DNA of 64,000 nt from Ga0077536 sp943370145 (GTDB lineage Bacteria > Pseudomonadota > Gammaproteobacteria > Ga0077536): the NCBI GenBank assembly GCA_943370145.1, contig CALRPY020000010.1:1-64000 (forward strand), read 5' to 3'. Below are positions 27,896 to 36,732 of the stretch, one piece after another; the first letter of the stretch is position 1, and each line of letters starts with the position of its first letter. The translations under genes were made by a program, and so were the position numbers. Below the pieces are notes generated by a model. The model was not told the origin of the DNA. It was given only the letters and a program-made list of their open reading frames with translations, and ran no database searches.

Positions 27896-28558
27896 TCAGT
27901 CGACCACGGGATAGCAGGCGTCGCCCCACAGCTGGTCGCCCATGCCCAGCATGAGGTGGATGATCGTCGGCACCAGCAGCCCCATGATGGCGGCGCCGTC
28001 CTGCACCTGCTGGCGGTTCGCGGAGCCCTGCCAGGTCGCGCTTCCGTGCAGCAACTGGTTGCGGAGCACGTACAGGCGGTCCAGCAGCACGGCGAGCACG
28101 GTGAGGGTGTCGACCGAGGCCAGCGCCCTGTGCGCGGCGGCCTTGCTCGCATCGAACTTCCGCTTCCAGGCTTCTTCCGGCAGACGTCCGTTCTGGAATT
28201 CCCAGAACTCCCTGAACACGTACTGGTTGTCGAGCAGCAGGCGGATCGAGCGCGGGAACTCGGTCCACACCAGCTCGTAGATCAACCGCTCCTGGTCGGC
28301 GTTGACGAGCCGGCGCAGGAATTCCTTCAGCACGAAGGCTTCGGGATAGGCGCCGCGGTCTTCGATCTCCTGCCCGTAGGCCGCATTGAACGAGATCCAG
28401 AGAAAGATGAAGCGCGCGTCGGCGTCGCCCTCCTCCCGTTCGGCGCGGTTCAGCCAGCTGAGCGCGCGATGCGCGCGCAGCGACAGCGCCTGCGAGTAGC
28501 CTGGCGCGTCGCGCACTGCCCGATGCCGCGCCTTGAGGCTCGCGTGGTCGAGCTTCAT
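27896..28558 (-). CDS. HEPN-like protein coupled to AddAB-like genes
   Basis: A 220-residue helical protein from MKLDHASLKARH. It contains FIFLWISFNAAYGQE and, near the C-terminal half, LYVLRNQLLHG: R166-x4-H171 fits the RX4-6H active motif of HEPN ribonucleases (Apea-like HEPN group). The tail DGAAIMGLLVPTIIHLM is typical of the same group. Its ATG overlaps the stop of the AddA-like gene by 4 bases (ATGA), so it is the third cistron of that operon. HEPN toxins usually cut RNA in abortive infection; here I infer, but cannot show, that it senses or backs up the DNA-repair nuclease. A decayed copy of its 3' end is at 51658-51821. Confidence 0.7.
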   Translation of the reverse strand: MKLDHASLKARHRAVRDAPGYSQALSLRAHRALSWLNRAEREEGDADARFIFLWISFNAAYGQEIEDRGAYPEAFVLKEFLRRLVNADQERLIYELVWTEFPRSIRLLLDNQYVFREFWEFQNGRLPEEAWKRKFDASKAAAHRALASVDTLTVLAVLLDRLYVLRNQLLHGSATWQGSANRQQVQDGAAIMGLLVPTIIHLMLGMGDQLWGDACYPVVD

Positions 28559-31500
28559 GGCGGCGCGTCCCACCGCACGAACTCCACCACCCCCTGGCGT
28601 ATCCAGTGCAGCCCGAGGCCGCGCACCTGAAGGCCCCGCGCGGCCAGCGCCGCGGCATAGGTTTCAAGCTGACCGAGGTACTGGCGCGCGCCTTCCGCGT
28701 TGTCGGCAACCAGATCGGACTTGTGGTCGATGACCCAGGCCTCGTCGCCCCGGATCAGCAGCAGATCGATCGTGCCGGACAGCACGCTGCCATCGGCGCG
28801 CGCCGCAAGCACGGGCCATTCACGGTGGATGCTGGCCCCGGGCCAGGTCTGCGCGAGCCAGGCTTCGAAGGAGGAGACCTGCGCGGCGACGGCGGCGGCG
28901 AAGGCATCGTTCGCGTCGACGGCCAGGATCGCGGGCAACCAGGCGGCGGTGGCGGGATTCGCGCCCAGCACCTCGAAGCAGCGATGGAGCGCCGTGCCGA
29001 AGCCGGTGCCGCCGCGACCGGCGGGCGACGCGAGCGGGGCGGCGTACGCATGGCGCGAGGCGAAGCCCGGGAAGGCCCGGGACCCGTCGCCCTTCGACAT
29101 GCTCGCGGTGACGACATCCGGCGTGGCCGGCGGTAACACGCCCGGCCGCAGCGCGCGCCGGCCGTGGGTGACGAGCGCCGCCGGCGGCGCGCTGGCCGGC
29201 GAGCCGGGCACTTCCGGTTCGTGCAGCAGGCGTCGCACGCGGCAGGGAAAACGGGCCCCGTCGATCTCGAAGGCGTCATCGGCCAGCGCAAGCCGGCAAT
29301 CGCCGGCGAGGATCTGCCAATGCGTCGTCGTGCTGCTGGCGGCCTTGTAAACGGGCCACTCGACGACGAGCTTCTCGCGCGCCCGCGTGAGCGCCACGTA
29401 GATGAGCCGTCGCGCCTCGGCCAGGGCCGCGTCCATCAGCGGCGCCTTGAACCTGTCGACAGTAACCGTGGCGTGGAAGGCCGGCGAATAATGAAGCTCC
29501 GCCTCCTGCAACAGGCGCCCGAGGTCATCGAAGCGCCGGTAACCGAGCTCGACCTTCGGCAGCTCCACATTGATTTCGCGGTCCAGCCCGCCGACCACCA
29601 CCACCGGCCACTCGCGCCCCTTCGCGCTGTGCCAGGTCACGAGTTCCACCGCGTGCTCGTCCAGCACCGAAGGCGGCGGCTGGGTGTCGGCGCGCGCCAC
29701 GCGTTCGATCTTCGCGTTGAGCCAGGCAAGAAAGGTCGGCAGTCCGCTGCCGTGGAAACCCCCGCAGGCGAGCGCCTCGGGCTTCGCGTCCATGAACTCG
29801 CCGGCCTCGGCAAGCAGGCGCAGCAGGTTCGCGCGCTGCTGTCGGGCGCCGGGCCAGTGCTGGACCTCGTCGAAGAGCCCGAGAACATCGAGCGTCGACG
29901 ACACGAGCGTGTAGACAGTGGGCTCATCCGCCCGCGTCGCGAGCACGCGCAGGCGTTCGAGCAGCGGCGAATCCAGCACGCCGCCGTCCATCAGCACGGC
30001 GAGCGCCGCGGTGAGCGTGCGCGCGCCGAGCTCGGTGGTTTCGAGATAGAGCGCGGCGTGGCGGTCGGCGGGGTTTGCCACGTAGGCGATCGCGGCGAGC
30101 GCGAGCTGCACGGCGCGCGAGCCCAGCCAGCCAGGTTCTTCCAGCTGCACCTGGAGCCCCTGCGCGCGCAGCACCGCCGCGTAGTCCGCCAGCATGGCGT
30201 GCGTGGGACACAGCACCGCGATATCGCTCGCGCGCAGGCGTCGCGCGCGCTTCGTGTGGCGATCGAGCACCTGCAGGGAATCGTCCGCGAGCAGCTCCGC
30301 GAGGCGCTCGCCCACCGCAGCCGCGCGCCCCGCGTGATTGCCCCGGGACAGCGACGTGAACTCGATGGCCTCCAGCGGCACCAGCGTGGTCACCGGCGCC
30401 TCGGCGCGCAAGGGCACGTAAGCGTCCGGAAACAATCGCGCACCGGCGGCGTTCACGAAGTCCATGATCGCCGGCTGCGAGCGCCAGTTGCTGCGCAGGG
30501 GATGCAGTTTTTCCGCATTCGCATCGATGATCGCCGCGAAGAGCCGCGCGTCCGCCCCCTGGAAGCCCATGATCGCCTGCTTCAGATCGCCGACCACGAG
30601 CGTCGGCACGCCGGCGCGATGCAGCTGCCACAGCAGGGCGAACTGCAGCGGATTGGTGTCCTGGAATTCGTCGACCACGAGGCAGTCGATGCGCGCGCGC
30701 AGTGTGCCGAGGGCGCCACTGCCGTCCGCCAGCAGCGCATGGGCAAGCGCGATCATGTCTTCGTAATCCACGAGACCTAGCGCGCGCTTGGTGGACGCGT
30801 AATGCACCAGCACATCCTGGGCGGCGTCGATCAGCGCGGTGATCCGCGCCTGCGCGCCCGCCAGTGGCCCGGCGTGCAGCGGCAGTTCGCTCGCGGCGTC
30901 GATCACGGCCTGGGCAAGCGCGTCGTAGCCGGGCGGAAGTTTTGCGCGCCCGTTGCCGGTGCGGAGTTTCGCGAGGTCCGCCCACAGTTTCCAGTCGCCG
31001 TCGAGCCGGCCGCTGGTGCGGGCCGCCACGAGGTTGGCATAGTCGCGGTGGAGGTCTCTGGTCGCCGATTTGTTACCAGTAACATTTTCCGCGAGCGACC
31101 CGGGGAAGCTTGCGAGCAGGGCGTCCACCGCCGCTTGCAGCCTGCGCGTGAGCGCCGCGCCGTCGAGGGTGGGACCGTAAGCCGCGGCGATCCACGCCGC
31201 GGCCTGCGCGGCGCAGGCCGGATCCGCCGCCACCCAGCCCATCGCGCGCAACAGTCCCACGAGGCGGAGGATGTCCTCGCGGAACGCGTCTTCGGCCGGC
31301 CGTTCCTTCGCATGATCGTAGCGATAGCCGTGCGCGCCGAGGTCACGGATGATGCCGGCGACCTTGTCGGTGCCGGCCAGGGCCTGGCGCACGAGCACGC
31401 TCTTCTCGTCATCGTTCAGCAGGCGCGGCACGGGCGAGGAACCGTTCTCGAACGCGATTTCGGTGAGCAGGCGCTGGCCGAAGCCGTGGAGCGTGCTGAT

Positions 31501-31728
31501 GTAGGCCTCGTCCAGGCGCATCGCGTCCTCGAGCCGGCCCGCCCCCGTCAGCTGCGCGCGGATGCGCTCGCGGAGTTCGCCTGCGGCCGCCTCGGTGAAG
31601 GTCACGGCGACGATACGCTCGGGCCGCACCAGGCCCTGCGCCACCCATTCACCGAGGCGCTGCTGGATGGCGTAGGTCTTGCCCGAGCCCGCGCCGGCGG
31701 GGATGACGGTCAGCGGCGGCAGGCTCAT
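28555..31728 (-). CDS. AddA/RecB-like UvrD-family helicase-nuclease
   Basis: A 1057-residue SF1A helicase. Walker A AGAGSGKT (11-18), motif Ia AVTFTEAAAGELRERI, Walker B DEFQDTNPLQFALLWQL, motif III VGDLKQAIMGFQGAD, motif V/VI region VTWHSAKGREWPVVVVGGL and YVALTRAREKLVVEWP. The C-terminal PD-(D/E)XK nuclease has GTALHRCFEVLG, GTIDLLL...WVIDHKSD and YLGQLETYAAAL. This is the helicase-nuclease subunit of an AddAB-like double-strand-break resection complex; the overlapping upstream gene supplies the AddB partner. Length and motif set are complete. Confidence 0.9.
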   Translation of the reverse strand: MSLPPLTVIPAGAGSGKTYAIQQRLGEWVAQGLVRPERIVAVTFTEAAAGELRERIRAQLTGAGRLEDAMRLDEAYISTLHGFGQRLLTEIAFENGSSPVPRLLNDDEKSVLVRQALAGTDKVAGIIRDLGAHGYRYDHAKERPAEDAFREDILRLVGLLRAMGWVAADPACAAQAAAWIAAAYGPTLDGAALTRRLQAAVDALLASFPGSLAENVTGNKSATRDLHRDYANLVAARTSGRLDGDWKLWADLAKLRTGNGRAKLPPGYDALAQAVIDAASELPLHAGPLAGAQARITALIDAAQDVLVHYASTKRALGLVDYEDMIALAHALLADGSGALGTLRARIDCLVVDEFQDTNPLQFALLWQLHRAGVPTLVVGDLKQAIMGFQGADARLFAAIIDANAEKLHPLRSNWRSQPAIMDFVNAAGARLFPDAYVPLRAEAPVTTLVPLEAIEFTSLSRGNHAGRAAAVGERLAELLADDSLQVLDRHTKRARRLRASDIAVLCPTHAMLADYAAVLRAQGLQVQLEEPGWLGSRAVQLALAAIAYVANPADRHAALYLETTELGARTLTAALAVLMDGGVLDSPLLERLRVLATRADEPTVYTLVSSTLDVLGLFDEVQHWPGARQQRANLLRLLAEAGEFMDAKPEALACGGFHGSGLPTFLAWLNAKIERVARADTQPPPSVLDEHAVELVTWHSAKGREWPVVVVGGLDREINVELPKVELGYRRFDDLGRLLQEAELHYSPAFHATVTVDRFKAPLMDAALAEARRLIYVALTRAREKLVVEWPVYKAASSTTTHWQILAGDCRLALADDAFEIDGARFPCRVRRLLHEPEVPGSPASAPPAALVTHGRRALRPGVLPPATPDVVTASMSKGDGSRAFPGFASRHAYAAPLASPAGRGGTGFGTALHRCFEVLGANPATAAWLPAILAVDANDAFAAAVAAQVSSFEAWLAQTWPGASIHREWPVLAARADGSVLSGTIDLLLIRGDEAWVIDHKSDLVADNAEGARQYLGQLETYAAALAARGLQVRGLGLHWIRQGVVEFVRWDAPP

Positions 31729-34466
31729 GCGAGGCCCTCGCCGAGCCCGTCCTGCGCGAACAGCGTCACGAGCGGACTGAGGTCCAGCGCGTAAGGCTTC
31801 ACGCCCGCGGATTTCTCGAAGTGGGCGCGGTCGTCGCTGCCGTTCCGCGGCAGGCGCCCGGCGCGGATGGCATCGATGCGCTGCCCGATCAGCGCGATTG
31901 CGTGCTGCGAGACGTTCGCGTCGATGCGCTCCCAGCGCGGCAGCCAGCCAGCCTCGGCCAGCCGCGCATCGGTGAGCGCCGTGCGGTCGTTCAGCATGTA
32001 ATAGACCACACCGATTTCGCGCGCGCCGGCGAGCCGCTGCGCGATCGCCGCGTCATCCGCGGCCCTGGGGCCACCGGTGCGAAGCATCTGCCGGTAGAGT
32101 TCGGCCTGGGAATCGAAGCCCTTCTCCATCTGTTCGCGCCGCCCCTTCGAACTCGAGCGCTTGTAGTCGACCACCAGCACGCGGTCGTCACCCAGCGCGA
32201 GCAGGAGATCGGTGGTGCCCTGCACGTCGATGCCGTGGAAGCGGCCTTCGAGCGCGAGTTCGCCGCCCAGGATCGAAGCGCCCAGCGTGGCGAGCGCATC
32301 GCACCAGGCGGCTGCGGCGCGGGACAGCGCGCCCGCGAGGTTGCTGCGCTCCACCAGCCACTGCGGTGTGGAGAGAAAGGCCGCGTGGCGGCGGATGGCG
32401 GCATCGAGCAGCGCCGCCACGGAGGTGTCGAGCGTGTGCGCATCCGGCAGGGGCTGGCCGGGGCCGAAGAGATGTTCGAAGACCTCGTGCGCGAGCGTGC
32501 CGAGCAGCAGCGGATCCGGCCGGTCGGCCTGCCACGCGAGCGGCTCGCAGTGCATGCGGCGCAGGAGCCAGGCGAGCGGCGAGACCATGAGCGTCTCCAG
32601 CCCGCTCGGTGATTCCGGCTTCGGCGCCCCGCGCGCGTCGAGGCGCAGCGTGAGCAGATCGCGGCCGAAGCACAGCGCGCCGGGCTCAAGCAGGCGGGGG
32701 CTGCGCGCGAGCGCAGGCGGCGCGAGTGCAAGGCCGCGCAGCGTCGCCCGCTGCGTCTCGTCGTCGACATCGAGCACGAGATCGTCCGCCGCCTGCGCGC
32801 AGCCGAGCGCATCGGCGAGGAAGAGGTGGTTCTCCGCAACGCGTTGGGCGTCGCCGTTGGCCTTGCGCCGCGCGACGAAGAAGCTCGCGGTCTCGCTGGC
32901 TGCGGAAATCTGGCGGCGGAAGCGCGCGCGATGACGCGCCAGCGCCTGCGCGCCGGTGGGCAAGGGCAGACCGAGCGCCGCGGACAGCGGGGCCCATTCG
33001 TCATCGGTGAAGACCGTGGAAGTGGCGGGTGGCACCGGGTAGTGCCCGGCATTGAAGCCGAGCACGAGCAGGTGCCGCGCGTCGCGCCAGGCCTCCTGCG
33101 ATTCCCGCCAGACCGTCACGCCCTCCAGGCTGAACTGCGCCTCTGCATCCGCGTCGAGGCAGGCGGGCGTGATCCGCTGGCGCAGCGCCTGCCAGTCGAG
33201 CTCGCCACGCTCGCGCAGCCAGGCGACGAGGCCGGTGCCCGCCTCGCGCGCAGCGGCGAGGTGGGCTTCGAGCAGCGGCGCGGCGCGCAGCAGACGCAGG
33301 TAGCGCTCGAGCGCGCCGGCCAGCGAAGAGGCGGACGTGTCACAGCCGCCGATGAGCCGCAGCATTTCACTACTGTCGCTGTCGAACTCCGCCGGGACCG
33401 GCAGCGGCTCCAGGCGTTCCATCACGGCCTGCGCGAATGCCGCGCCCTGCTCGCGGGCCCACGGCATCAGCGGCGAGGTCAGGCAGGCGGCGCGCGCCAT
33501 CGCGGGCGCCGGCGCCTCGCGGCAGTAGAGGAACAGCAGCACCGCCTCGCGCCCGAGATCGCGCCGCCAGCGTTCGCTGGGCAGGCCCGACAGGGGAAGC
33601 CCGGCGCGCGTGAAGACCTCCTCCACCGCGAGGCTGTAGACATAGTCGTCCGGCAGCAGCAGCGCGAAGTCGCGCGGCGCGAGCCCGGGGTCTTCCGCGA
33701 GCCCGCGCTGGATCATGCCGGCCGCGAGTTCGACTTCCTCGAGGTAATCGCGGCAGCCCAGCCACTGGACCGAGGCATCCGGCGCGACAGCGCCTTGCCG
33801 CGGCTCGAACAGGCCGCGCTGCAGGCTGCCAAGGGCGCAGTGCCCGGCCGCCCGTGGGGCTCCGCCAGCCAGCCGCGCGAGCCGCGCAAGGTGGGCGGGA
33901 TCCGGCGGCGCTGCGGCCAGTTCATTGAGCCGGTCGACCAGCCGCTGGGCGGCCGGTGCAAGCTCGGGGAAGCCCGCGCACTGCGCCACGCGAACATGGC
34001 GCGCGGCGCACGCGGGGTCCGCGGCCAGCACCCGGCGCAGGAGCGCGAGCGGGTCCGGCAGCGCATCGCCCAGCGCGGCGTCGAGCCGGCGGAGATCGGC
34101 ATAGCGTGCCGCGACCCGCGCCGGGCAGGTCGCGTCCGCCGCGAGCGCCGGCAGCGGCAGCAGCGTGTTCGCCGCCTTCAGCTCGACGTAGGCCGCGGCA
34201 ACCGCCTGCGCCGTCTCGCGCGGCGCCACGTCGAGACTCCGACGCCAGAAGGCATCGTCCACCTGCGCGAGCGCGTCGTCCAACGCCTGCGACCAGTCCT
34301 CCGTATCACGCGTGGGCAGCAAGGCACTGGCCGCGAGCTCGAGCAGCTCGCGCCAGGTGCCGACGACAACCCCGTCACAGCCCCCGGATTCCGCCAGCTG
34401 ACGGCGCAGACGACGCGCCGAGGCGCTGTCCGGCACGAGCAGGAAATCGATGAGGGGCGGGTTCAC
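31725..34466 (-). CDS. AddB-like PD-(D/E)XK nuclease, partner of the helicase
   Basis: A 913-residue protein starting at GTG 34466 (VNPPLIDFLLVPDSASARRLRRQLAES). It is AddB-like/TIGR03623-like, with a degenerate helicase body and a C-terminal nuclease: HEVFEHLFGPG, then GTTDLLLALGDDRVLVVDYKRSS and the QAELYRQML helix. It has no intact Walker A, as expected of this partner. It overlaps the AddA-like start by ATGA. With that gene and the HEPN gene it forms one operon. The frame begins at 34565, but upstream residues are not family-like. Confidence 0.85.
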   Translation of the reverse strand: MNPPLIDFLLVPDSASARRLRRQLAESGGCDGVVVGTWRELLELAASALLPTRDTEDWSQALDDALAQVDDAFWRRSLDVAPRETAQAVAAAYVELKAANTLLPLPALAADATCPARVAARYADLRRLDAALGDALPDPLALLRRVLAADPACAARHVRVAQCAGFPELAPAAQRLVDRLNELAAAPPDPAHLARLARLAGGAPRAAGHCALGSLQRGLFEPRQGAVAPDASVQWLGCRDYLEEVELAAGMIQRGLAEDPGLAPRDFALLLPDDYVYSLAVEEVFTRAGLPLSGLPSERWRRDLGREAVLLFLYCREAPAPAMARAACLTSPLMPWAREQGAAFAQAVMERLEPLPVPAEFDSDSSEMLRLIGGCDTSASSLAGALERYLRLLRAAPLLEAHLAAAREAGTGLVAWLRERGELDWQALRQRITPACLDADAEAQFSLEGVTVWRESQEAWRDARHLLVLGFNAGHYPVPPATSTVFTDDEWAPLSAALGLPLPTGAQALARHRARFRRQISAASETASFFVARRKANGDAQRVAENHLFLADALGCAQAADDLVLDVDDETQRATLRGLALAPPALARSPRLLEPGALCFGRDLLTLRLDARGAPKPESPSGLETLMVSPLAWLLRRMHCEPLAWQADRPDPLLLGTLAHEVFEHLFGPGQPLPDAHTLDTSVAALLDAAIRRHAAFLSTPQWLVERSNLAGALSRAAAAWCDALATLGASILGGELALEGRFHGIDVQGTTDLLLALGDDRVLVVDYKRSSSKGRREQMEKGFDSQAELYRQMLRTGGPRAADDAAIAQRLAGAREIGVVYYMLNDRTALTDARLAEAGWLPRWERIDANVSQHAIALIGQRIDAIRAGRLPRNGSDDRAHFEKSAGVKPYALDLSPLVTLFAQDGLGEGLA

Positions 34467-34590
34467 GCAGGATGCTTCCCTGGATGCTTCGCAAAAGGGG
34501 TTTCGGCACACGGCGGCGCCAGGCTCGATAGATAACGCCGACAGCCCAGCCTGCGAACCCTCCAAGTGAGGGAAGCCGCCCGCGAGGGGA

Positions 34591-34648
34591 CAAAAAGGGG
34601 ACGGATTTATTTACGGAATGTCCCGTAAATAAATCCGTCCCCTTTTTG
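34591..34648. repeat. Inverted repeat, GGGGACGGATTTATTT type
   Basis: Arms of 26 bp, 34591-34616 (CAAAAAGGGGACGGATTTAT...) and 34623-34648, around a 6-nt loop. It lies between the divergent AddB-like gene and the small gene at 34665. The T-rich exit could also terminate transcription. Confidence 0.9.
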
Positions 34649-34664
34649 TATTTCTTTTTGGCCT

Positions 34665-35078
34665 ATGCTGGCGGCCTCGCACGTGAACACCGTTTATTCG
34701 ACCAGGAGAATTCCCATCGACATCAAGGATAAAGCGTCCAAGAAATTCAGCATCGGCCTGAGCGTGACCCACGTCTACGGCATCGAGGTCATGGCGGACA
34801 CTCACGACCAGGCACTGCTCAAGATGGACGACTGGCTGCGCGGCAACCTGCCGGCCAACGCGATGAAGGCGAAGATTCGCAGCTCCAACGTGGATGTCAT
34901 CGGTCTTGGCGCCGTGGCCTATGGCCGGATTTCCGAGGTGGGCGAACTCTCCGCGAGCACGCGGGAGGAAATCGCGGCGCGGGGCAAACTGCCCGAGATC
35001 AGCCTGCACCACCTGCTGCCGCTGCCGCCGACCAGCCTTGCTGTGGAAGGCGGAACGGAAGAAGCCGGAAAATCGTGA
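34665..35078 (+). CDS. Small protein of unknown function
   Basis: A 137-codon frame. The conserved-looking body starts at IDIKDKASKKFSIGLSVTHV and includes ALLKMDDWLRGNLPANAMKAKI and a Pro-rich end. No family recognised. Start choice is unclear: ATG 34665 has no ribosome site; GTG 34683 is possible; the only good site (AGGAG at 34704-34708) is 7 bases before ATC at 34716, where an ATG would be expected. Gap 35079-35249 after it contains only the hairpin at 35181. Confidence 0.5.
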   Translation: MLAASHVNTVYSTRRIPIDIKDKASKKFSIGLSVTHVYGIEVMADTHDQALLKMDDWLRGNLPANAMKAKIRSSNVDVIGLGAVAYGRISEVGELSASTREEIAARGKLPEISLHHLLPLPPTSLAVEGGTEEAGKS

Positions 35079-35180
35079 CGGGTTGAATCCCCTGTACGCG
35101 GCCGCCGGCCCGGGCAAGGCGCGATGCACCTCGTCGGGCGGGTTGCGAATAGCGCGCGAGGTCACGAACTTGGAACGTAG

Positions 35181-35205
35181 GTTGCGCTGCCGCAGGAAGC
35201 GCAAC
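35181..35205. repeat. Short hairpin repeat (GTTGCGCT...AGCGCAAC)
   Basis: Arms of 8 bp, 35181-35188 and 35198-35205, around GCCGCAGGA. Same hairpin family as 35659-35681. Confidence 0.55.
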
Positions 35206-35249
35206 ATTCGGCACCAACTGCGGCAGTGCCGCGCGACGGCACTGCCTGC

Positions 35250-35443
35250 TCAATCCACCGTCGCGAGCCCCTTGTCGTCCCAGCGCAACCCGAGCGCATC
35301 GGCAACCTGCTGGTGGAAGCGCTCGTCGGCCGGCCAGAAGTAGTGGTCCTCACCCACCCCAACCACTTCGCCGCGCGGTGGCGCGACGCGTGGCAGATCT
35401 CGTGCACTTCTTCGGGCGTGGGGTTCTTGCGGACATCCTGCAT
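35250..35443 (-). pseudogene. Frameshifted small gene, unrecognised family
   Basis: An ATG at 35443 opens MQDVRKNPTPEEVHEICHAS, after which that frame becomes nonsense; the neighbouring frame continues plausibly as GEVVGVGEDHYFWPADERFH and QQVADALGLRWDDKGLATVD, ending at 35250. The switch lies between about 35385 and 35350, so one indel separates the halves of a gene of about 65 codons. I do not recognise the family. The gap 35444-35736 has only the hairpin at 35659. Confidence 0.5.
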
Positions 35444-35658
35444 GCCGCAATCACTGCCTGGTCTGGACATACACTCGAATCCTCAAATCAGCATTCCCGT
35501 CGCATCGGCTTCACTTTATTTTCGCCATGGACGAGAACACACGCCCGCTTCCGCTTGCACAGTCCGGGATAAGTCCATGAGGTCATTCATGAACCCAGCC
35601 AACCTCCTGCACCCGGCGTGCGCCGCCCTCGAATCCGGCGCGGAAGCGAGCCCGTAGC

Positions 35659-35681
35659 TTGGGCTGCCGCAGGAAGCCCAA
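35659..35681. repeat. Short hairpin repeat (TTGGGCT...AGCCCAA)
   Basis: Arms of 7 bp, 35659-35665 and 35675-35681, around GCCGCAGGA. Same loop as 35181-35205. Confidence 0.55.
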
Positions 35682-35736
35682 CGCGGGCCACCACAGACAC
35701 TCCCTGCTTCAGCCAACCATCCCAGCCCTCACGGTT

Positions 35737-36168
35737 TCAAGCAGCACCGCGCGCTCGTCCCTCGTGCCAAGGGTCGATCACAGACACGCCTGCCGCGTCG
35801 AAAGGCAGCTTGTCACGGGTGGCCACGGTCATGCCGTTGACCGTGGCAATGGCGGCGATGTAGCCATGAGCCAAGCCAATGGCGAACCCAGAGCGTTGCG
35901 CCTTCGACATCAAGTCGGCGTAGGCCCGGGTAGCGGCAAGTTCGAAGGGCAGAATTCGGCCGGCAAACGCGGGCAGCACCTGCGCTTCCAGGCGATCGCG
36001 CAGGCTGTTGCGTCGCTTGCCCGCCGGTAGCCGCACCACGCCGTGACGAAGTTCGGTCGCGGCCACAACGGAAAGGTACGCGTTTTAGAGCAGCTGAAGC
36101 TCCAGCCATTCCGCCACGCGGAGCTCGGGCAAGGTGCGCAGCGGCTCGGAGACGACGTTCGTATCAAT
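35737..36168 (-). pseudogene. VapC/FitB-type PIN toxin inactivated by nonsense codon
   Basis: In one frame: NLIDTNVVSEPLRTLPELRV (36174 down), AEWLELQLL, then TAA at 36085-36087, then NAYLSVVAATELRHGVVRLP, ...FAIGLAHGYIAAIATVNGMTVATRD and IDPWHE. These are PIN-domain motifs: the first Asp (IDTN), the Glu in ATELRHG, and the third-acid region, where the expected Asp of LAD is His (LAHGYIAA). So the gene has a premature stop and also a changed active-site residue, and no ATG at its start (candidate ATT/CTG only). It overlaps the end of the antitoxin gene. I judge the toxin dead. Confidence 0.8.
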
Positions 36169-36425
36169 CAGGTTGATTCGAAAATTATCTCACGCGGCGC
36201 GGTCCGGTCACGCTGATTGATCAGGTCGATTTCCTCATCCGTCAGCCGCACCTGCCGGCCGATATCGACGAGCAGCGAACCCAAGCTGAGGCGCCCGCCA
36301 GGCTTGACGGCTTCCTCGAGAATCGCGCGCACCTCGTCTTCGATACTGCGATTGTGCGAGGCCGCCAGCGCGCGCAAGGCGCGATGGATCTCGTCGGGCA
36401 GATTGCGGATGGTAAGCGTGGCCAT
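36168..36425 (-). CDS. VapB/FitA-type ribbon-helix-helix antitoxin
   Basis: An 85-residue protein from ATG 36425: MATLTIRNLPDEIHRALRAL, AASHNRSIEDEVRAILEEAV, then a toxin-binding tail ending REIIFEST. The N-terminus is a classic RHH DNA-binding motif of FitA/plasmid-stability antitoxins. It precedes and touches the broken PIN toxin, so it survives as an antitoxin without an active partner. Confidence 0.82.
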   Translation of the reverse strand: MATLTIRNLPDEIHRALRALAASHNRSIEDEVRAILEEAVKPGGRLSLGSLLVDIGRQVRLTDEEIDLINQRDRTAPREIIFEST

Positions 36426-36507
36426 GACGTCACTCCTTGAATCTGCGCTTAACGCAAATTCTTCCGGAAACGCACTCGTTTTGCCAGGCAAGGCGGCCCA
36501 CCGCCAC

Positions 36508-36720
36508 TCAGGCCGCGACCTCCACGTCCGCCACCCGGATCGACGGCGGCGGCACCGGCAGGCCATCCTCGCGCAGGCCATCGATGTGAAACCGGATCGC
36601 CTCGCGGATCTCGCTCACCACCTCGTCGACCGTGGCGCCGGTGGCGACGCAGCCGGGAAGGTCCGGGACCCACGCGGAGAGATTGCCTTCAGCTTGTTCG
36701 ATGACGACTGCGTAACGCAT
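36508..36720 (-). CDS. HicB-like antitoxin, no HicA seen
   Basis: A 70-residue HicB-type partial RNase H fold: MRYAVVIEQAEGNLSAWVPD, LPGCVATGATVDEVVSEIRE, AIRFHIDGLREDGLPVPPPS. HicB binds the HicA toxin and its own promoter. No HicA-like double-stranded RNA-binding frame lies next to it, so it is an orphan antitoxin or a free-standing HicB. It follows the MNT gene by 12 bp on the same strand. Confidence 0.82.
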   Translation of the reverse strand: MRYAVVIEQAEGNLSAWVPDLPGCVATGATVDEVVSEIREAIRFHIDGLREDGLPVPPPSIRVADVEVAA

Positions 36721-36732
36721 GGGGTCCTCCCG

